Source of the DNA: Datura wrightii
Taxonomy: Eukaryota; Streptophyta; Magnoliopsida; Solanales; Solanaceae
Reading direction: 5' to 3'
DNA: 64,000 bases
Assembly: GCA_035772735.1 (NCBI GenBank)
Contig: JASDFA010000020.1
Span: 13,495,501 to 13,559,500, forward strand
Shown here: piece after piece, positions 1 to 12,387 of the stretch
Layout: each line of letters begins with the position of its first letter
Position numbering within the stretch: position 1 is the first letter of the stretch
The notes under the pieces: generated by a model
Told to the model about the DNA's origin: nothing
The model's input: only the letters and a program-made list of their open reading frames with translations
Database searches by the model: none
Made by a program: the position numbers and the translations under genes

Positions 1-391
1 CATGATACAGGTCCCAGTTCTCAGGCTCATCCTCACTTGTAGCTAGTTTCAGCTTCGCTCTCAGAGAACTTAGTGAGTCCTCATGTTCCAAGGATTGCAT
101 GTTCATACTCTATGTTATTTCTTTCAGTTTCTGGATGTTGGATTAGTTGGGGAGTTGTCCCATCAATCCGCCGTTCATGTTTAGAGGCTTATTAGATTAT
201 GAGTTGTATTCCGCCGTATGGTTGAAGTCTTGTACTGATTTTTCCTCATGCTTGTTATGATTATGATCTTTATGTTAAGTCTTCCGCTCATGTGATTGAT
301 TTAGATGTATGCTCATGCCATGGGTCGACTTGGGGTCTCCGGGGCTCCTTGTCCCGTGTCTACGATCCGAGTGTACGTTTGGGTCGTGACA
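1..391 (+). repeat. LTR 3' end fragment
   Basis: This is the right-hand end of an LTR that enters from outside the window and ends in gggtcgtgaca, a terminus starting with the inverse of tgtcacgaccc. The stretch near 1-110 resembles the chromovirus LTR segment with catgatacag, a ctcaggct block and gtgagtcct. The final ~100 bases resemble LTR end K at 44101-44365 (ccatgggt, cccgtgtc, ggtcgtgaca). To its right lies chromovirus E in opposite orientation, not a primer site, so this is probably the outer end of an element inserted into E. The flanking duplication cannot be tested because the left end is not visible. Confidence 0.7.
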
Positions 392-392
392 C

Positions 393-1047
393 TGCCCTGG
401 TGACGAAGCACACCATCTCCCCCTTTGGTGAAAGCCTCAACCTCTTTCCTGAGAACCGCTTCCTTAAGTTTAAGTAAAATGGGGTCTTCAACCTATTTGG
501 AATAAGATCTATGCTAAAGTCAATTTCCCGTTCAAGAGGAACTCTGAGAAGATCTTCGGGGAACACATCTGGAAACTCACTGACAATAGGGACTGACTGG
601 ATAGTTGGGGTCTCAGAGTCGGAATCCTTGACCCAAACTAGATGGTTATACATCCCTTAGAAATAAGCTTCCCAACCTTAAGGTAGGAAATAAACCTACC
701 CTTTGGCGCTGAACTACTGCCCGACCATTCTAGAGCTGACTCATTGTGGAACTGAAACCTTATGACCCTAGTTCTGCAGTCGATTGAGCCATAACCTGAG
801 TGTAACCATCCATGCCAAGGATGAGGTCAAAGTCGACCATGTCTAACTCTACAAGGTCAGTTGGAATGACTTTATTGAAGATTGAGATTGGGCAGTTTCT
901 ATACACCTGGCTGGCCCTAACTGACTCGCCAACTGGGGTGGAGACTGAGAAGGGTTCTGAGAGGACTTCTGGACTGATATCAAACTGAACTGCTACATAG
1001 GGTCACGAATGATAGTGTGGCCCCCGGGTCAAGCAGGGCATATACAT
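393..1047 (-). pseudogene. Aspartic protease and RT N-terminus fused to RNase H-integrase linker (element E)
   Basis: The minus strand near 1030 encodes a retropepsin core with LDPGATLSFVT. A degenerate linker follows, then SEFPDVFPED and EREIDF, the usual start of the RT module. At about 485-497 the sequence jumps to DNA matching position ~54203 of element B (gaccccat, then ttacttaa), which in B lies between RNase H and integrase. Relative to B, about 1.4 kb holding the RT catalytic core and RNase H is gone. Stops and frameshifts occur on both sides. It cannot be functional. Confidence 0.75.
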
Positions 1048-2272
1048 CTAGGTGGAAAAGACGTAATATACCCGAGATAACATCCGGTGAGTTCTCCTGA
1101 TCCTGACGAGATGATAATGCATAAAAATGGTTTTGGCATTGACTGCCCTCCATACCTGATGTGTTAGCCTGCTGGGCTGGTCGTCGTGCTGGAGCTGCGG
1201 AGGTAGTGGATTGTGATCTCCCCCGTCCTGTTGATGGGCATTCCCCAAGTCGATGCCCAAGCTGTCCACAACCAAAATAGCCCTCTCGACCCTAAAGACA
1301 CTCTCCTGGGTGATTCTTTCCTCACTTAGGCAAGATGGATACCTGTTATCGACATTGTAACTCTGGGACTGAGAGCCAGATACTCCATTCCTCCGGTCCT
1401 GGCGGGACTGAAAGGAAGGGGCGCTTGCTGAGCTAGGTGTTGGAGCTCTGCTGCTTCTGCTGTTGTGGGCGGCTGCTACCGCCAGAACTTTGGTGGCCAT
1501 AATCTGATTGGACAGTCCTTTCCCTCTTGTTCTTTCGCTCCATGTCCCTCAATTTTTTGGCCTCAATCTACTGGGCATAGACAATCAGGTTGGAGAGGTT
1601 GATATCTTTGATCAGCATCACTTTTCTATACTTTTTGAAGACCAGGTTCGACACCCCATTTACAAATTTCAGCATGCGAGCCCTTGGCTCGACCACCATC
1701 TCCAAGGAATATTTAGACAACCTGGTGAATTCCAGAGCATACTCTTCTACGGTCCTATTTCCTTGTCTCAAGTTCATGAACTCCACTACCTTTGCCTTTT
1801 TAAGCTTTCGAGGGAAAAATCTATCCAAGAAGGTTGTAGTGAACTCCTCCCATTCAACCGGTCCTGCTTTCGCTGGCCTCCCCTCCTTCCACAACCTGTA
1901 CCAGACTTGGGTTACCCCTTTCAGCTGGTAGGTAGCCAAGTAGACACTCTCTGAGGGACTGATACCCATAATTCGGGTGATCTTCTTGATCTCGTCCACA
2001 AATCCCTATGGGCCTTCCCCCACCTTAGATCCATGAAAATCTGGAGGGTTCATCCGGGTGAAGTCTCATACTTGGGCAGCTGCTGCGGAACCATTGTTCT
2101 TGATCGGAATCACCTGTTGGTTCACCTGGTTAGTAACATTTTGGGCGAGCAGCTTAATGGCCACCCTAAATTCTGCGCTAGACACTGAGTCGTCCTGAGG
2201 GGCTGGTGGGGCTGGTGGGGCTAGTCATTGAGCATTACCGACTCTCCTTCCATTGCCGCATCGTGGAGGCAT
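1048..2272 (-). pseudogene. Chromovirus gag (element E)
   Basis: A gag capsid gene starting at ATG 2272 (MPPRCGNG), about 200 bases after the primer site. Recognisable landmarks in order are DFTRM with PPDFHGSKVG, then the retrotransposon gag core with YLATYQLKGV, VWYRLWKEG and PVEWEEF. After these come EFMNLRQGNRTVEEYALEF and the C-terminal VYAQ. Stops interrupt it after VGNAQ, before DFTRM, in the GEGP stretch and at VYAQ*IEA. In element B the last position is CAG for Gln, so CAG became TAG. The C-terminal part (1048-1500) is rich in Ser, Gln and Asn. A zinc knuckle is not clear here. Confidence 0.85.
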
Positions 2273-2475
2273 GATTCACTAAAACAAAGCAGAGCACGAG
2301 TTAGGAGAATGATTCTGGAACTGAATTTCAACGCACGATGAGGAATATGAAATAAAGGGAATTTTCCTAATGACATCTTGTAGCCTCCCCATCATAAGTG
2401 TGGCGTGCTTCACACCCATGAAGAGGACTCTACTAGCTGCGACTTTTAGACATCCGAGGATACTCTGAACCTAGT

Positions 2476-2487
2476 GCTCTGATACCA
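2476..2487 (-). other. Primer binding site, initiator tRNA-Met (element E)
   Basis: The + strand reads gctctgatacca, so the element strand is TGGTATCAGAGC, the exact complement of the plant initiator tRNA-Met 3' end. It lies 4 bases inside the LTR edge at 2492. This fixes E as a minus-strand element and 2492-5032 as its 5' LTR. Confidence 0.9.
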
Positions 2488-2491
2488 AGTT

Positions 2492-5032
2492 TGTCACGCC
2501 CCAAGTTTACACCCTGGACGAGACACGGTAGTTGAAGTCACAAGTGACCCCAAGTCAACCCCTGGTCTATCATACACTGACATTCTGAGTAATATAAACA
2601 TACATACAACAGAAGTTTAAAGAAAAAAAATATAAATACTTGAAAGAAATAAAACTGGTTCATAGTATTTGAAAATGTTAGAACAATACTACAAGTCTGA
2701 AATACCAATTTGAGTCTGAAAAACAAGTCTATGTCTGAAAGCCACTATGACTGATGAGCTGTTGGGACAAGCCCCCCCAGCTAACTCCAAATCTAAATAA
2801 AGAAGAATAAAAGTATAATTGAAGCAATAAATCTCCATTCTCGAAGGATGAGGACTCACCAACTGGAATAACTGAGATCTTTGGTAAACGGTCGGCTAAC
2901 GAGGCTGAGACTGAGATCCTGCAGCTGTATCATAAAATGATACAATATAAAAGTGTGCATCAGTACTTTGAATGTACTGAGTAAGTGAGAGGAACATAAC
3001 ACAATGGAATAAATAACAAAAGAAATGCTGAACTGAAAGACATGCAATGACCAACTAAAGCTACTAAACTGAATAACTGAAATACTGAGATGATCTAGAA
3101 GACCTTGTCTGATGGTCAAAGCATGCTCTAAGTCTAGAATACTGATCTGAACTGAACTGGATTGAGACTAGACTGAACTGACTAGTGGGAGAGTCTATAG
3201 CTGACATATAACCACGCGAGCTAGACATGGAGTCCGATGTATACACCCCATCGGTGTGACCTAATATACCTTGCCAGGGTATAAAGGAATGAACTGGGCG
3301 ATCACAAAAGTCTACGGCCAATCAGGCCAATAAATACTATAACCTATGCTAGCAACGTAGTTCTTGAAACCTGGGTGCGCTGGAACCCCGATCCGCTCAG
3401 TGCTAAGTCCTACTCCCATTGGATAGTCCTAGACTAAATACTAGGCTGATAGCTCAAAACTGGGGCCCAAGACTAATCAGGTATACATATCTGAAAGCAC
3501 CCTGAGAGTCTTATCGGACCATATTCTGAAATTGGGTTCTAGACTAGTCAGAGCTGCTTATCTAGAAGCGTCATAATCATCTAAGAACAAACTGTAATAT
3601 AAATCTAGGGTCATAAGGCTAGTCAAAGCTATATATTTAGAGAGTCATGACCGCCTACCGGACCAATAAACTGAATTATAAATCTGATTCTAATAACTGG
3701 GAGGTATCACAGACACCTAAAGAGTTTCTATAGTCAACTGATCGGCTGACAAATTCTGAGTAACACTGCGGATTCCTACATTCATACTGAATTGAACTAC
3801 TAAGCAGCTAACGGAGATTTCAACTTATTCTAACAATACGGGATTCCATAATATGGCTAAAATCAAGCAATAAGGAAGTCTAATCCAACCAACAGAATTA
3901 TAGGTATTCTCATTCAAAAATAGGGCCAAAATCATTCTTACTAGGAGATAAATTACACGATATCTAAATAATAAAAGAATATCTAACAATCAACTTAAAA
4001 TATATTTCACAAGCTATAGGAAATCTGACACATAATTCAACCTCAATCGAAAGCTCAGGGCTAGAATTCACTTTTACGGGAAGAACATCAATTTAGTCAA
4101 GAACTAATGGAAGTCATGTCTAAAATAATCATGGATATCATTCTATGAGAATTCAAAGAAAACTGACATATATTCTCTTCATATTCGAAAGCTCAAGGCT
4201 AAGATTTATAGAGAAATTAGAGAAGGGCTTTGGGGGACACAAGGGAAGAACTATCCCCTTGTTGACTTCCCACATACCTGGTGAAAAAGCCCAAAGAATT
4301 TCTTGAGAAATTGAGGAGAAAAGATTGCCCTAGCTCTAGCTCTGGAAAACCCTGAGAGAAGTTCTATGGTCTGTTCTCTGATGGTTTGAGGTGGAATAAG
4401 GAAAGAAACCGTTTAACCCCACTAATAAGTCTGAAATTATGTTTAAAAGGATATAGTTTAAAGTTTATGAGGGTAGGAAATTACTGAAAGACCCTTGAAA
4501 ACTCACAGGGAAAAACTACTTGTCAGTCGTCATGGGTGACCTAATAGGTCGTGGTCTGTGACCACTACTCGTGGTCACACTCGTAAGGTGCACTGCCTAC
4601 AATACACTGCTAGTAACTAAGAGGGATCTAACGAGTCGTGGTTGGTAACCATGACTCGTGGTCACCTCCCGTGGACCACACTGCCCCAAAACTCCAGGAG
4701 TCCCCACGGGTGACACCACGACTCATGGTGTCGCAAACGAGTAGTGGTGAGGACCCGTTGGGTACATTGCCTAACATTTTTCCTGATTACAAATTATCCT
4801 TGACCACGGGTCATATCATGATTCATGGAGGTTGAACATGACTTGTGGTCACACCCGTGGTCACCAAACAAAAATTTTAAACTAAACTCCCAAGCCTCAC
4901 CACGAGTCACTTAACGACTCGTGCTCACTCCTCACGTGTCACTAAACGACTCATTCTGTGTCCTGGTGCAGATTTTTTAGTTTTCTCTAATTTAAGTCCC
5001 GGGTTTAGCCTTTTAGTTTTCGGGGCATTACA
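2492..5032 (-). repeat. 5' LTR of chromovirus E
   Basis: A 2,541-base LTR bounded by tgtcacgcccc and ggggcattaca. On the element strand it starts TGTAATGCCCC and ends GGGGCGTGACA. It aligns by eye with the B LTRs (48507-50892, 58390-60486) and J (41704-44100) in block order: tandem palindromic CACGANTCGTG-type motifs near the U3 end (about 4537-4960), the leader near 4270, then anonymous R/U5 sequence. It contains no coding sequence. Confidence 0.85.
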
Positions 5033-5039
5033 TACACAC

Positions 5040-6147
5040 AAGGATAAGAACTTGGTCCTCAAATCTAGCACAATAGAGGAAGATAACTTCACATTACCCA
5101 CTCAAAGGTTCAGTGCATAATCAAGAAGGGGTTTAATTCACTGTGGAAGGGCCTTTCTAAATCCAATAATAAGAGAACTCGTGAATAAGTGTGCCATAAA
5201 TGTGGAGGACTAGACCACCTTATTAAGAAATGTCCATAAATGGAGTTGGAATATAAAGAACTCAAGCTGAAAAAGCTAAGGAAGGAAAGAAAGATCAAAT
5301 TCATGTTCTCAATAGGAAGCTGAACATAAGAGAGGCAGATAGTGTCGTGAATAAAGCTTTGTCTTCCATAGGAGACTCGTCCAGTGACAAATCAGAACAA
5401 AATACAAAACTTGAAGATCAATCACTATTGGCCATGGATGAATTAGATAATGAGGAAATGATAGCAATGATGGAAAAATCTGACTGAAACAGTGATGAAG
5501 AAAAAACTGAGGCATGTTTTCATGACATTAAATCTAACATTAACTCTTTCTCTCAAAAGAAACTTGATTCACTTTCAGTTTGTCCTAATTAATGAATATA
5601 ATTCTCTATCCACCAAAAGAGATGAACTTATGAGTGCTTATGCTTCACTTAGATATGATTATAGAAAATTGAAAGAAAAGAAAGACAAACTAATCATTAA
5701 ATACGAAAAGTTAAATGTATCTAATAAGCGTCATAAGAATCATATTGAGTTAGAAGAAACCAGTGAAAAACTGAATTTTGATCTTCACCAGGTCCTGAAG
5801 AGAATAAACTTCTTAAGACTGATCTAGAAAAAATCATGGATCAAGAACGAACTTTAAAGTGGCTTAGGTTCTCTAAACTACTAGTCTCAATACTAGAAAG
5901 TCACACCAATCACATACAATGTCTAGTTTAAAAGAAGGAATCTCCTTATATGAATCTAAGAGCCAAACTAGACCTTAAACTTTGTTCTCACTGTGGCATG
6001 ATAGGACATGATAAATACCCTTGCAAAATCAGGACTAATTCAAAAAGAAGAATCTTGAATTTATCAATCATAGACCTAGTCCATACACTTAATCTGCTTA
6101 AAGAAGAAACAATTCACCTCTCCTTTTTTGGGCTAAAAGAAATTTAA
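5040..6147 (+). pseudogene. Copia gag with two zinc knuckles
   Basis: The first knuckle (5192-5233) reads CHKCGGLDHLIKKC, with the C-x2-C-x4-H-x4-C spacing of a nucleocapsid zinc finger. It follows KGFNSLWKG and an in-frame stop (TAA within RE*VCH). Residues encoded at 5492-5827 are Lys/Glu/Leu-rich (RKLKEKKDKLIIKYEKLN), predicted by eye to form a coiled coil. The second knuckle (5983-6024) reads CSHCGMIGHDKYPC. Frame changes between these blocks make this a pseudogene. The N-terminal gag portion is missing, lost where element E inserted at 5032. Confidence 0.75.
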
Positions 6148-6239
6148 TTCGTCCTTTCTTCAATAAAAAGGGACACAAGCTATCTTGGATACCCAAATCT
6201 AACCTCCGACTCTGCTTTAAGGTGAATGTGAGAGAAAAA

Positions 6240-6806
6240 ATTCAATCTGGTACATGGATAGTACATGCTCAAGAAAAATGAGTGGCATGATAGAAAACTT
6301 TCTCTCACTCACTAAACACAAAAGTGGAAATGTCATTTCTAAAAACGGAAAGAAAGAAAAAATAGTTGGAATCGAAAAGGTTGGTAAGTCCGTATCTCAA
6401 TTGAGAATGTGTACTACGTGAAAAGACTGAAACACAACCTATTGAGTATCTCCCAGATATGTGATAAAGGTAACAGTGTGTCATTCATATCAGCAGATTG
6501 TATAGTGACTAGCATAAAGTCAGGGATTCTAATATTATGAGGAACAAGACATAAGAATGTATACAAGGCTAAAATTCTTGATCATATTAGTGAAGATCTC
6601 ATATGTTTGACTGCAATAAAAGACAACAACCTTCTCTGGCATAAACGACTAGGCTGCAACAATTTCTCACATTTGAACAAGCTTGTTGGAGAAGATATGG
6701 TTCTTGGACTGCCAAAAACTAGGTTCAGTGAGAATATGATTTGTGATGTCTGTACAAAAGGAAAATATGTCAATATAGTATTCAAGCAAAAGATGATGGT
6801 GAGTAG
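6240..6806 (+). pseudogene. Copia protease remnant and GAG pre-integrase domain
   Basis: Near 6241-6290 the translation reads WYMDSTCSRKMSG, which corresponds to the copia protease signature around D-S-G-C-S. The catalytic Gly codon is now Thr. Broken frames follow, with KRLKHNLLSISQ and ICDKGNSVSF. At 6607-6806 comes the GAG pre-integrase domain, with LLWHKRLGCNNFSHLNKL and MICDVCTKGKYV; its H-x-C-x-C zinc residues precede integrase. The element is cut at 6806 by the LTR of element C. It cannot encode a working enzyme. Confidence 0.75.
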
Positions 6807-8228
6807 TGATAACGCTCAAACCATACCTCCTACCGAAGTATGAAGCGGACGTTGTCAATAAAGAACCAAACTAAGAGGTTGGGGTTGATCCCAGGGAAAA
6901 TACGGAAGGATATAGAAGGATGCTAGTATTCCTGCTTTTAATTCAACTGTCTTCTAAAGGGGGGGATTTGTAAAAGTAACAAGTAACATTGTTGAAAAAT
7001 TGAATGTTGATTCCAAATTAATGCAATTAACTATGGTAAGTGTTCCCCATGGATTCATAACTACTTCGGGTTTTACACTTGTGATCTATCCCAATACTTT
7101 ACTTGTAGAACTGATAACTAGGGTTCATCCAAACGACTGGTTCATCCCTATTGGATGACTATACTCAATCACCAGGTTAGATCTCATGAGCGATTTCAAT
7201 TCAACCGTTATCAATTTATTCCAAATATAACTATCCTGCAACCACAACTCAAAGTTAATACAATGATCATCAAGATCAAGGCTTTGTTGTAATTCTGTTT
7301 TCCCTATATCTACCTCTCTAGGCTCAAGCAAGTAAAGAATTTAGGCATGTCCTAACGTTGCGCACTGTTAAGAAATGTTAAAGATGAAGAGAATAAAATA
7401 CAAACATTTAGTATTGGTTTAGAATCACTTCGTGTAAACCCTAGTTCATTAATTCACCATGGTTCCCACAACCCTAGTTGTGGTGATTTTAGCCTATCAT
7501 GTTTATAAGTGAATTAATAGAATTCATAGAAATAAACACAAATTAATACTTATAATGATGATAGGAAGAAAACACTTGATTAATGCAAAAAAATACAAAA
7601 GAACAATTCAATAATCATCTCAAAGTTCAAAACGTAGGACACCAAACTTGTATCTAAAAGAACTTGAGACTTAAAATTCTAATAAAAAAGCTCTCCTATT
7701 ACATAAAAATAAAAGGGCATTTATAGTAGTAGATTTTTGGTTTTCTTGTTCCTTCTCGAATTTGACTTGGAATTTGAGCTCCTTTTTCTAGTTGAAGTAG
7801 GAGATGTCTTTATTGGCCGCCTGAACAGTCTTGCCATGTCGTGTGCCTTATTTCGCTGGGATAGTGCCGCTTCGAGCCTGCCATCGCGCACGAGAGAGGG
7901 GCGCCTCATTCCTGGCATAGCATTGGGAAGGCAATGCCTTGCACTTGACAATGCGCGCAAGCTGCTACCGCGCCGGGCCTGGCCTTGCGCCAGTGTTGCT
8001 GCTGGCTTCAATCCGTGATCATTCACTCCAACTTCTTCACATTTGATCAAAAAGCCTCAAGTACATTCAAATCTATCACTTTTAGCCCTGAAAACATCTA
8101 ATCACATGCATTAACCCTTTTCACAAATATATAACATAAACACATCAAGACACACATAATTTGTTCTCTAAACATAGTAAAGTACGGGCAAAATATGTCT
8201 ATGAAGTGTGTGAGTATGCCCTTCATCA
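6807..8228 (-). repeat. 3' LTR of element C
   Basis: A 1,422-base LTR from tgataacgct to gcccttcatca; on the element strand it runs TGATGAAGGGC to AGCGTTATCA. A TATAAATG candidate TATA box lies on the minus strand at about 7718-7725, downstream of a GC-rich block (7795-8025) in an otherwise AT-rich LTR. Open frames across the GC-rich block are incidental. The solo LTR at 37106-38525 is the same family in the opposite orientation. Confidence 0.88.
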
Positions 8229-8264
8229 ACACCCCGCTTAAACTATTGTTCATCCTCGAACAAT
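8229..8264 (-). other. Polypurine tract and hairpin at 3' LTR of element C
   Basis: On the element strand a purine-rich AAGCGGGGTG lies directly before the LTR, as expected for the primer of plus-strand DNA synthesis. Just upstream are ATTGTTC (245-251) and GAACAAT (258-264) as 7-base arms. An extra sense-strand G.U pair would leave a four-base AGGA loop. The same arrangement occurs in D and H (see findings). Confidence 0.7.
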
Positions 8265-10282
8265 CTACTAATTCCCTTCTAACAATTAAGCATAAAATTC
8301 TTCCATATGAATCGGTCTACTTGCACTTGGGATCATGAGATAAATCAATGAAGCTCAAAATTCACTCGCATGCATGTAGGATCAATATTAAACTGTCAAA
8401 GTTCGAAATCACTTAGCTTTTGAAAACTAACTCATCAAGACATATTTTGGGCCAACATGAATCATATATAATTTAGCAATCAAGATTTACCAACGTCTTA
8501 CCATTGTGCCCCTCATAATTTGGAGAGATGCCCTTTCACACAAGATATAAGTCACTATAAACTTGGGCATAAATACTACAATTTCCGCTCATTCTCCCAA
8601 AGAACTCAACATACATGCAAAAGATGATCCATAGGCTTGCCCTTAGTATAATACTTCACTAATATAGAATTTTGAATCTAGTATCTATTAGGAATTAAGT
8701 TTGATTGTAATGTCGGCTAAGGGACGGGTATGAACTATTTGTCCAAGATAGTGACTAGCCTCCCTAAGCACTTTAATGCTTCACAATACTTTGATTTTTA
8801 GCACCTTCTTCAACTTCCAATTTTTCTCCTTATACTTCATTTTATTTTTCAATTTTTTAACTTAGGTGACTAGTGAAGATTTTTCTTTCAACATTGAGCT
8901 CATTCACACTTTTTTTTCATCATCAAAATTTTTTTTCAAAGCTCTTTCTTCTTTTTGTTTTCCCACTAATAATCACCCTCCTTGTTTAGCAAAATTTCAC
9001 CCTTTTTTTTTTCTTCTAATTTCACACTTTTTAGATTTTTCCTTCACTTCTCCAATTAAGCTCCTTTCATACAAAATTTTTTTCGTTAACGTGCTCTAAG
9101 AGTCATTTGGATCAAATATAAGTCAATAGAATAAAAAGGGACTCATCTTGTAATATGGCTATTAAAAGAATAGGCTAAGGATCAACATTGCTAACTAGAA
9201 TAATTACAACCAAGGTAGGTAAAATAGGATAAAAATAAAGCTACCAAAGAAACGCCTATATCACTTCCTAAATCCATCATTCTCATTTTTCTTTGCACAC
9301 ACACTGGGCAAGTTCTAGACATCAATTTGCAAACATGGAGTATATAAAATATAATTCCTCACACATTAGCACAAGATAGTTTAATAATGGAAATCAAGAT
9401 CACATAAACACATATATTCATATTGCATGCATAACATAATTAAGCCCATTTTTTTTCAAGCACAAGAGTCAAGTTCTAAAAGACTAAGTGCTTCTTCCTT
9501 TTTCATTCATTTTGAGTGAATTTAATAAAGTATCAATGATACTTAAAGTGAAGGACCTAGCATTCATAGGGTCCGAGTTTTGTTTTTCCTAATGACTAAT
9601 TTACCCTTAAGACGGTCATCTTCCATCCATCATCAGGAAAAGTCATAACTCAATGACTAAAATAAAGAAAACAAAAAAAATCTAGACTCTCTAGTTGGTT
9701 CTAAGGGACTATCCACCGGAAAAGTACCAAAAACAAAAACAGGAGGAACCCAAACTAATAAAATACTACAAACCAACAAGCATGCATGATAAATCATAAC
9801 TTTTAAAAAAAAACTAGGCCTACCATGTGCAAATTTAGCAATTAAGGCATGCATAGTAATATGAAGTTCAGTTTTCCCACCCCACACTTAATTAGTAACA
9901 CTGTCCCCAGTGCTATAATAATAAGGCATAAAGTAAAAAGGTGAAAGAAGAACTCCCTAGGCCTCTACTCCTCGTTTTCAATGTTTAAGCTCAATTTTTA
10001 TTGAAAATCATGACCTATCACCTGCACACTTGAACAAACACATAAAAACAAAAAATTTATCTCGGGTTGCCTCCGAAGTAGCACCTGATTTAACATCGCG
10101 ACACGACACAGGTATCTTGGTTACTCAGACTTCATCAAGATACCTGTTGAGACCGTGGTCACATCTCGGCCGCTTATTTCACCATGCTTCCTTGACATGT
10201 CAAAAAATAAAAGAAAAACAAGAAATAGGAAATAAAAACTAAAAGTTGAACACAAGCAATTAGTCCAATCCTAAACCGTATT
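8265..10282 (-). other. Non-coding internal region of element C
   Basis: About 2 kb without convincing coding sequence. It contains a T-rich stretch (8823-9080) and blocks that recur in the same order in D, G and H: a cataggcttgccc block near 8629, ggcaagttctagacat near 9308, a taagacggtcatc block near 9609, and ccccacacttaa with a hairpin at 9896-9915. Another block (10064-10108) on the minus strand encodes RVAMLNQVLLRRQP. These are the non-coding 3' part of Athila-group elements, preserved here with the protein genes gone. Confidence 0.7.
9880..9915 (-). other. Internal purine tract plus hairpin (element C)
   Basis: The + strand has ccccacacttaatt followed by arms taacactg (9896-9903) and cagtgcta (9908-9915) around a tccc loop. 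In sense RNA the loop is GGGA and the single imperfect pair is G.U. The counterpart in D is at 14634-14653, in H at 36664-36683 and in G at 30810-30829. Confidence 0.65.
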
Positions 10283-10300
10283 CCCCAACAACGACGTCAC
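10283..10300 (-). other. Primer binding site, tRNA-Asp type, degenerate (element C)
   Basis: The + strand reads ccccaacaacgacgtcac just inside the LTR edge at 10305. The complement resembles the D primer site (TGGCGTCGTTGCCGGGG), which pairs with plant tRNA-Asp, but has several mismatches. The position relative to the LTR supports the call. Confidence 0.65.
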
Positions 10301-10304
10301 TTTT

Positions 10305-11484
10305 TGATAAAGCTCAAGCCATACCTTCTACCGAAGTATAAAGTGGACGTTATCAACAAAGAACCCAACTAAGAGGTTGGGGTCGATCCCACAGAGAATA
10401 CGAAAGAATATAGAAGAACATTAGTATTCACGCTTTTAAGTCAACTATCTCTTAGGGGGGGGAGGAGATTTGTAAAAGTAACAAGTAATATTGTTGAAAA
10501 ATTAAATGTTGATTCCAAATTAATGTAATTAAATAGGGTAAGTGTTCCCCATGGATTCATAACTACTTCGAGTTTTACACTTGTGATCTATCCAATACTT
10601 TACTTGTAGAACTGATAACTAAGGTTCATCCAAATGATTGGTTCGTCCCTATTGGATGACTATACATAATTACCGGGTCAGGTCTCATGAATGATTTCAA
10701 TTCAACCGTTATCAATTTGTCCTAAATATAATTATCCTGCGATCACAACTCAAGTTAATACAATGATCACGAGATCAAGGCTTTGTTGTAATTCTCTTTT
10801 CCTAATCTCTACCTCTCTAGGCTCAAGCAAGTAAAGAATTTAGGCATGTCCTAATGTTATGCACTGTTAAGAAATATTAAAGATGAAGAGAATACAATAC
10901 AAGCATTTAGTATTGGTTTAGAAGCACTTCGTGCAAACTCTAGTTCTTTAATTCACCATGGTTCCCGCAACCCTAGTTGTGGTGGTTTTAGCCTATCATA
11001 TTTATAAGAAAATTAATAGCATACATAGAAATAAATGCAACTTAATACTTACAACGATGATAGGAAGAAACTCACTTGATTAATGCAAAAAAATATGAAA
11101 GAACAATTCAACAATCGTCTCAAAGTTCAAAATGTAAGACACCAAACTTGAATCTAAAAACTCTAATCAAAAGCTCTCCTATTACATAAAAATAAAAGGT
11201 ATTTATAGTAGTAGATTTTTAATTTTATTGTTCCTTCTAAAATTTGACTTGGACTTTGAGCTCCTTTTCCTAGTTGAATTAGAAGATGTCTTTATTGGCT
11301 GTGTGAACAGGCTTGCCGTGTCGCGTGCCTTATCGCTTTGGGAAAATGCCGCTTCGCACCTGCCATCGCGCATGGGAGAGGGGTGCCTTGCGCCTGGCAT
11401 AGAGCTAGGAAGGAAATGCCTCGGCCCTGGCAATGCGCGCAAGCTGCTGCCTCGCCGCGCCTGGCCTTGCGCTAGTGTTGCTGC
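10305..11484 (-). repeat. 5' LTR of element C, first part
   Basis: This matches 6807-8228 from its start (tgataaagctcaagcc) up to the gttgctgc where element D is inserted. The remaining 263 bases resume at 24218. It includes the TATAAATA region near 11195-11215 and the GC-rich U3 block (11290-11480). Confidence 0.88.
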
Positions 11485-12387
11485 TGTTCGGGCTGTACGT
11501 GATGTGTATATAGCTACACGCAAGTGCACGTGGTCGAACAAGTAGTAAAGTGGCTTAAGTAAGTCAAGTATCGATCCCACAGGGACTGGGCTAGAGTAAC
11601 AATCTAATCAAGTGCAATAAACTTTAACTCTAAAAATGCAGACAACAGTGTGAAGAAGAGTTTGATATGTTGGTTTCTAGTTTTATACTAAGTCTAAAAC
11701 GATTATATAATTTGAGTCTGTACTATGAATACGAGCATGCTGAGGTTAAATGAACATGTAGAGAAATGAATTATCAATACAATTTGGTTAATCTTTCCTC
11801 CGGTTACTAGTCAAGAATTATTGCCAATGGATTCAAACTCTCTTATTTAACCCAACTTAAGAAGCATGAACCGTCCACCTACATTTCTGTGATAAAACGA
11901 AATTCATGTTCTAGCCCTACAAAACTGATTCCTTAATTGACTAATATGACTTTCAGGTATATTTCTATCCTGAAGGTAAATCAATTCTCAATTTTCCCAA
12001 ACTAAGAAAAGATCATATCCTATCAATTCACAACTTTCCAATTTCTTGCTCTCTCGAGTGAAACCGGACTTTTTAGATATACATTAACATTGGCCACACT
12101 TTAATGCAGTAAGAACAAGAATCAATAGAACAACCATGGAAGAAAAGATGAAAAACCAATTGATCAATAATTACATTTCAATACAATTATTCTTAACCTC
12201 AGCAAGAAGAGGATTTAGCCACTCATTTGTGGATTAAACATCGTTAAATGAGTGTAAATCATACAAGCAATTGAATTAAAGAAGAAGGAGATAGAGAAAA
12301 ACCCTAAGATTTTCGTCCCCTCAACTGCCTTTAACCCACGTTCTTGCTCCACCAAGTTAGAATAATTAAAAATGAACCTAAGTGTTC

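Larger units (their letters stand above)
392..5032 (-). mobile_element. Element E: deleted Ty3/gypsy chromovirus with 5' LTR
   Basis: Minus-strand LTR retrotransposon. Read from right to left it has a 5' LTR (5032-2492), a tRNA-iMet primer site, gag, protease and the start of RT. It then jumps to the RNase H/integrase linker and is cut by the LTR at 1-391. gag and protease closely parallel those of element B (48507-60486), so E belongs to the same chromovirus group (Tekay/Del-like). Several in-frame stops show it is dead. Its LTR abuts copia gag at 5033, so E inserted into the copia element; the other junction is outside the window. Confidence 0.85.
5033..6806 (+). mobile_element. Ty1/copia (Sirevirus-like) remnant, left part
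   Basis: A decayed copia internal region on the + strand. It holds two zinc knuckles, a charged coiled-coil-like gag stretch, a protease remnant and the start of the GAG pre-integrase domain. It is truncated on the left by the E LTR and on the right by element C at 6806. It continues briefly at 24481, immediately after C, with a five-base duplication agtag. Two spaced CCHC knuckles flanking a Lys/Glu-rich coiled region fit the Sirevirus (SIRE/Maximus) group. Confidence 0.75.

Noticed and set aside
7721..8050. Open frames on both strands of the GC-rich block in LTR C (also at 11203-11580)
   Set aside because: The same block occurs in every LTR copy at the U3 position, frames are open on both strands because of base composition, and the peptides have no recognisable domain.
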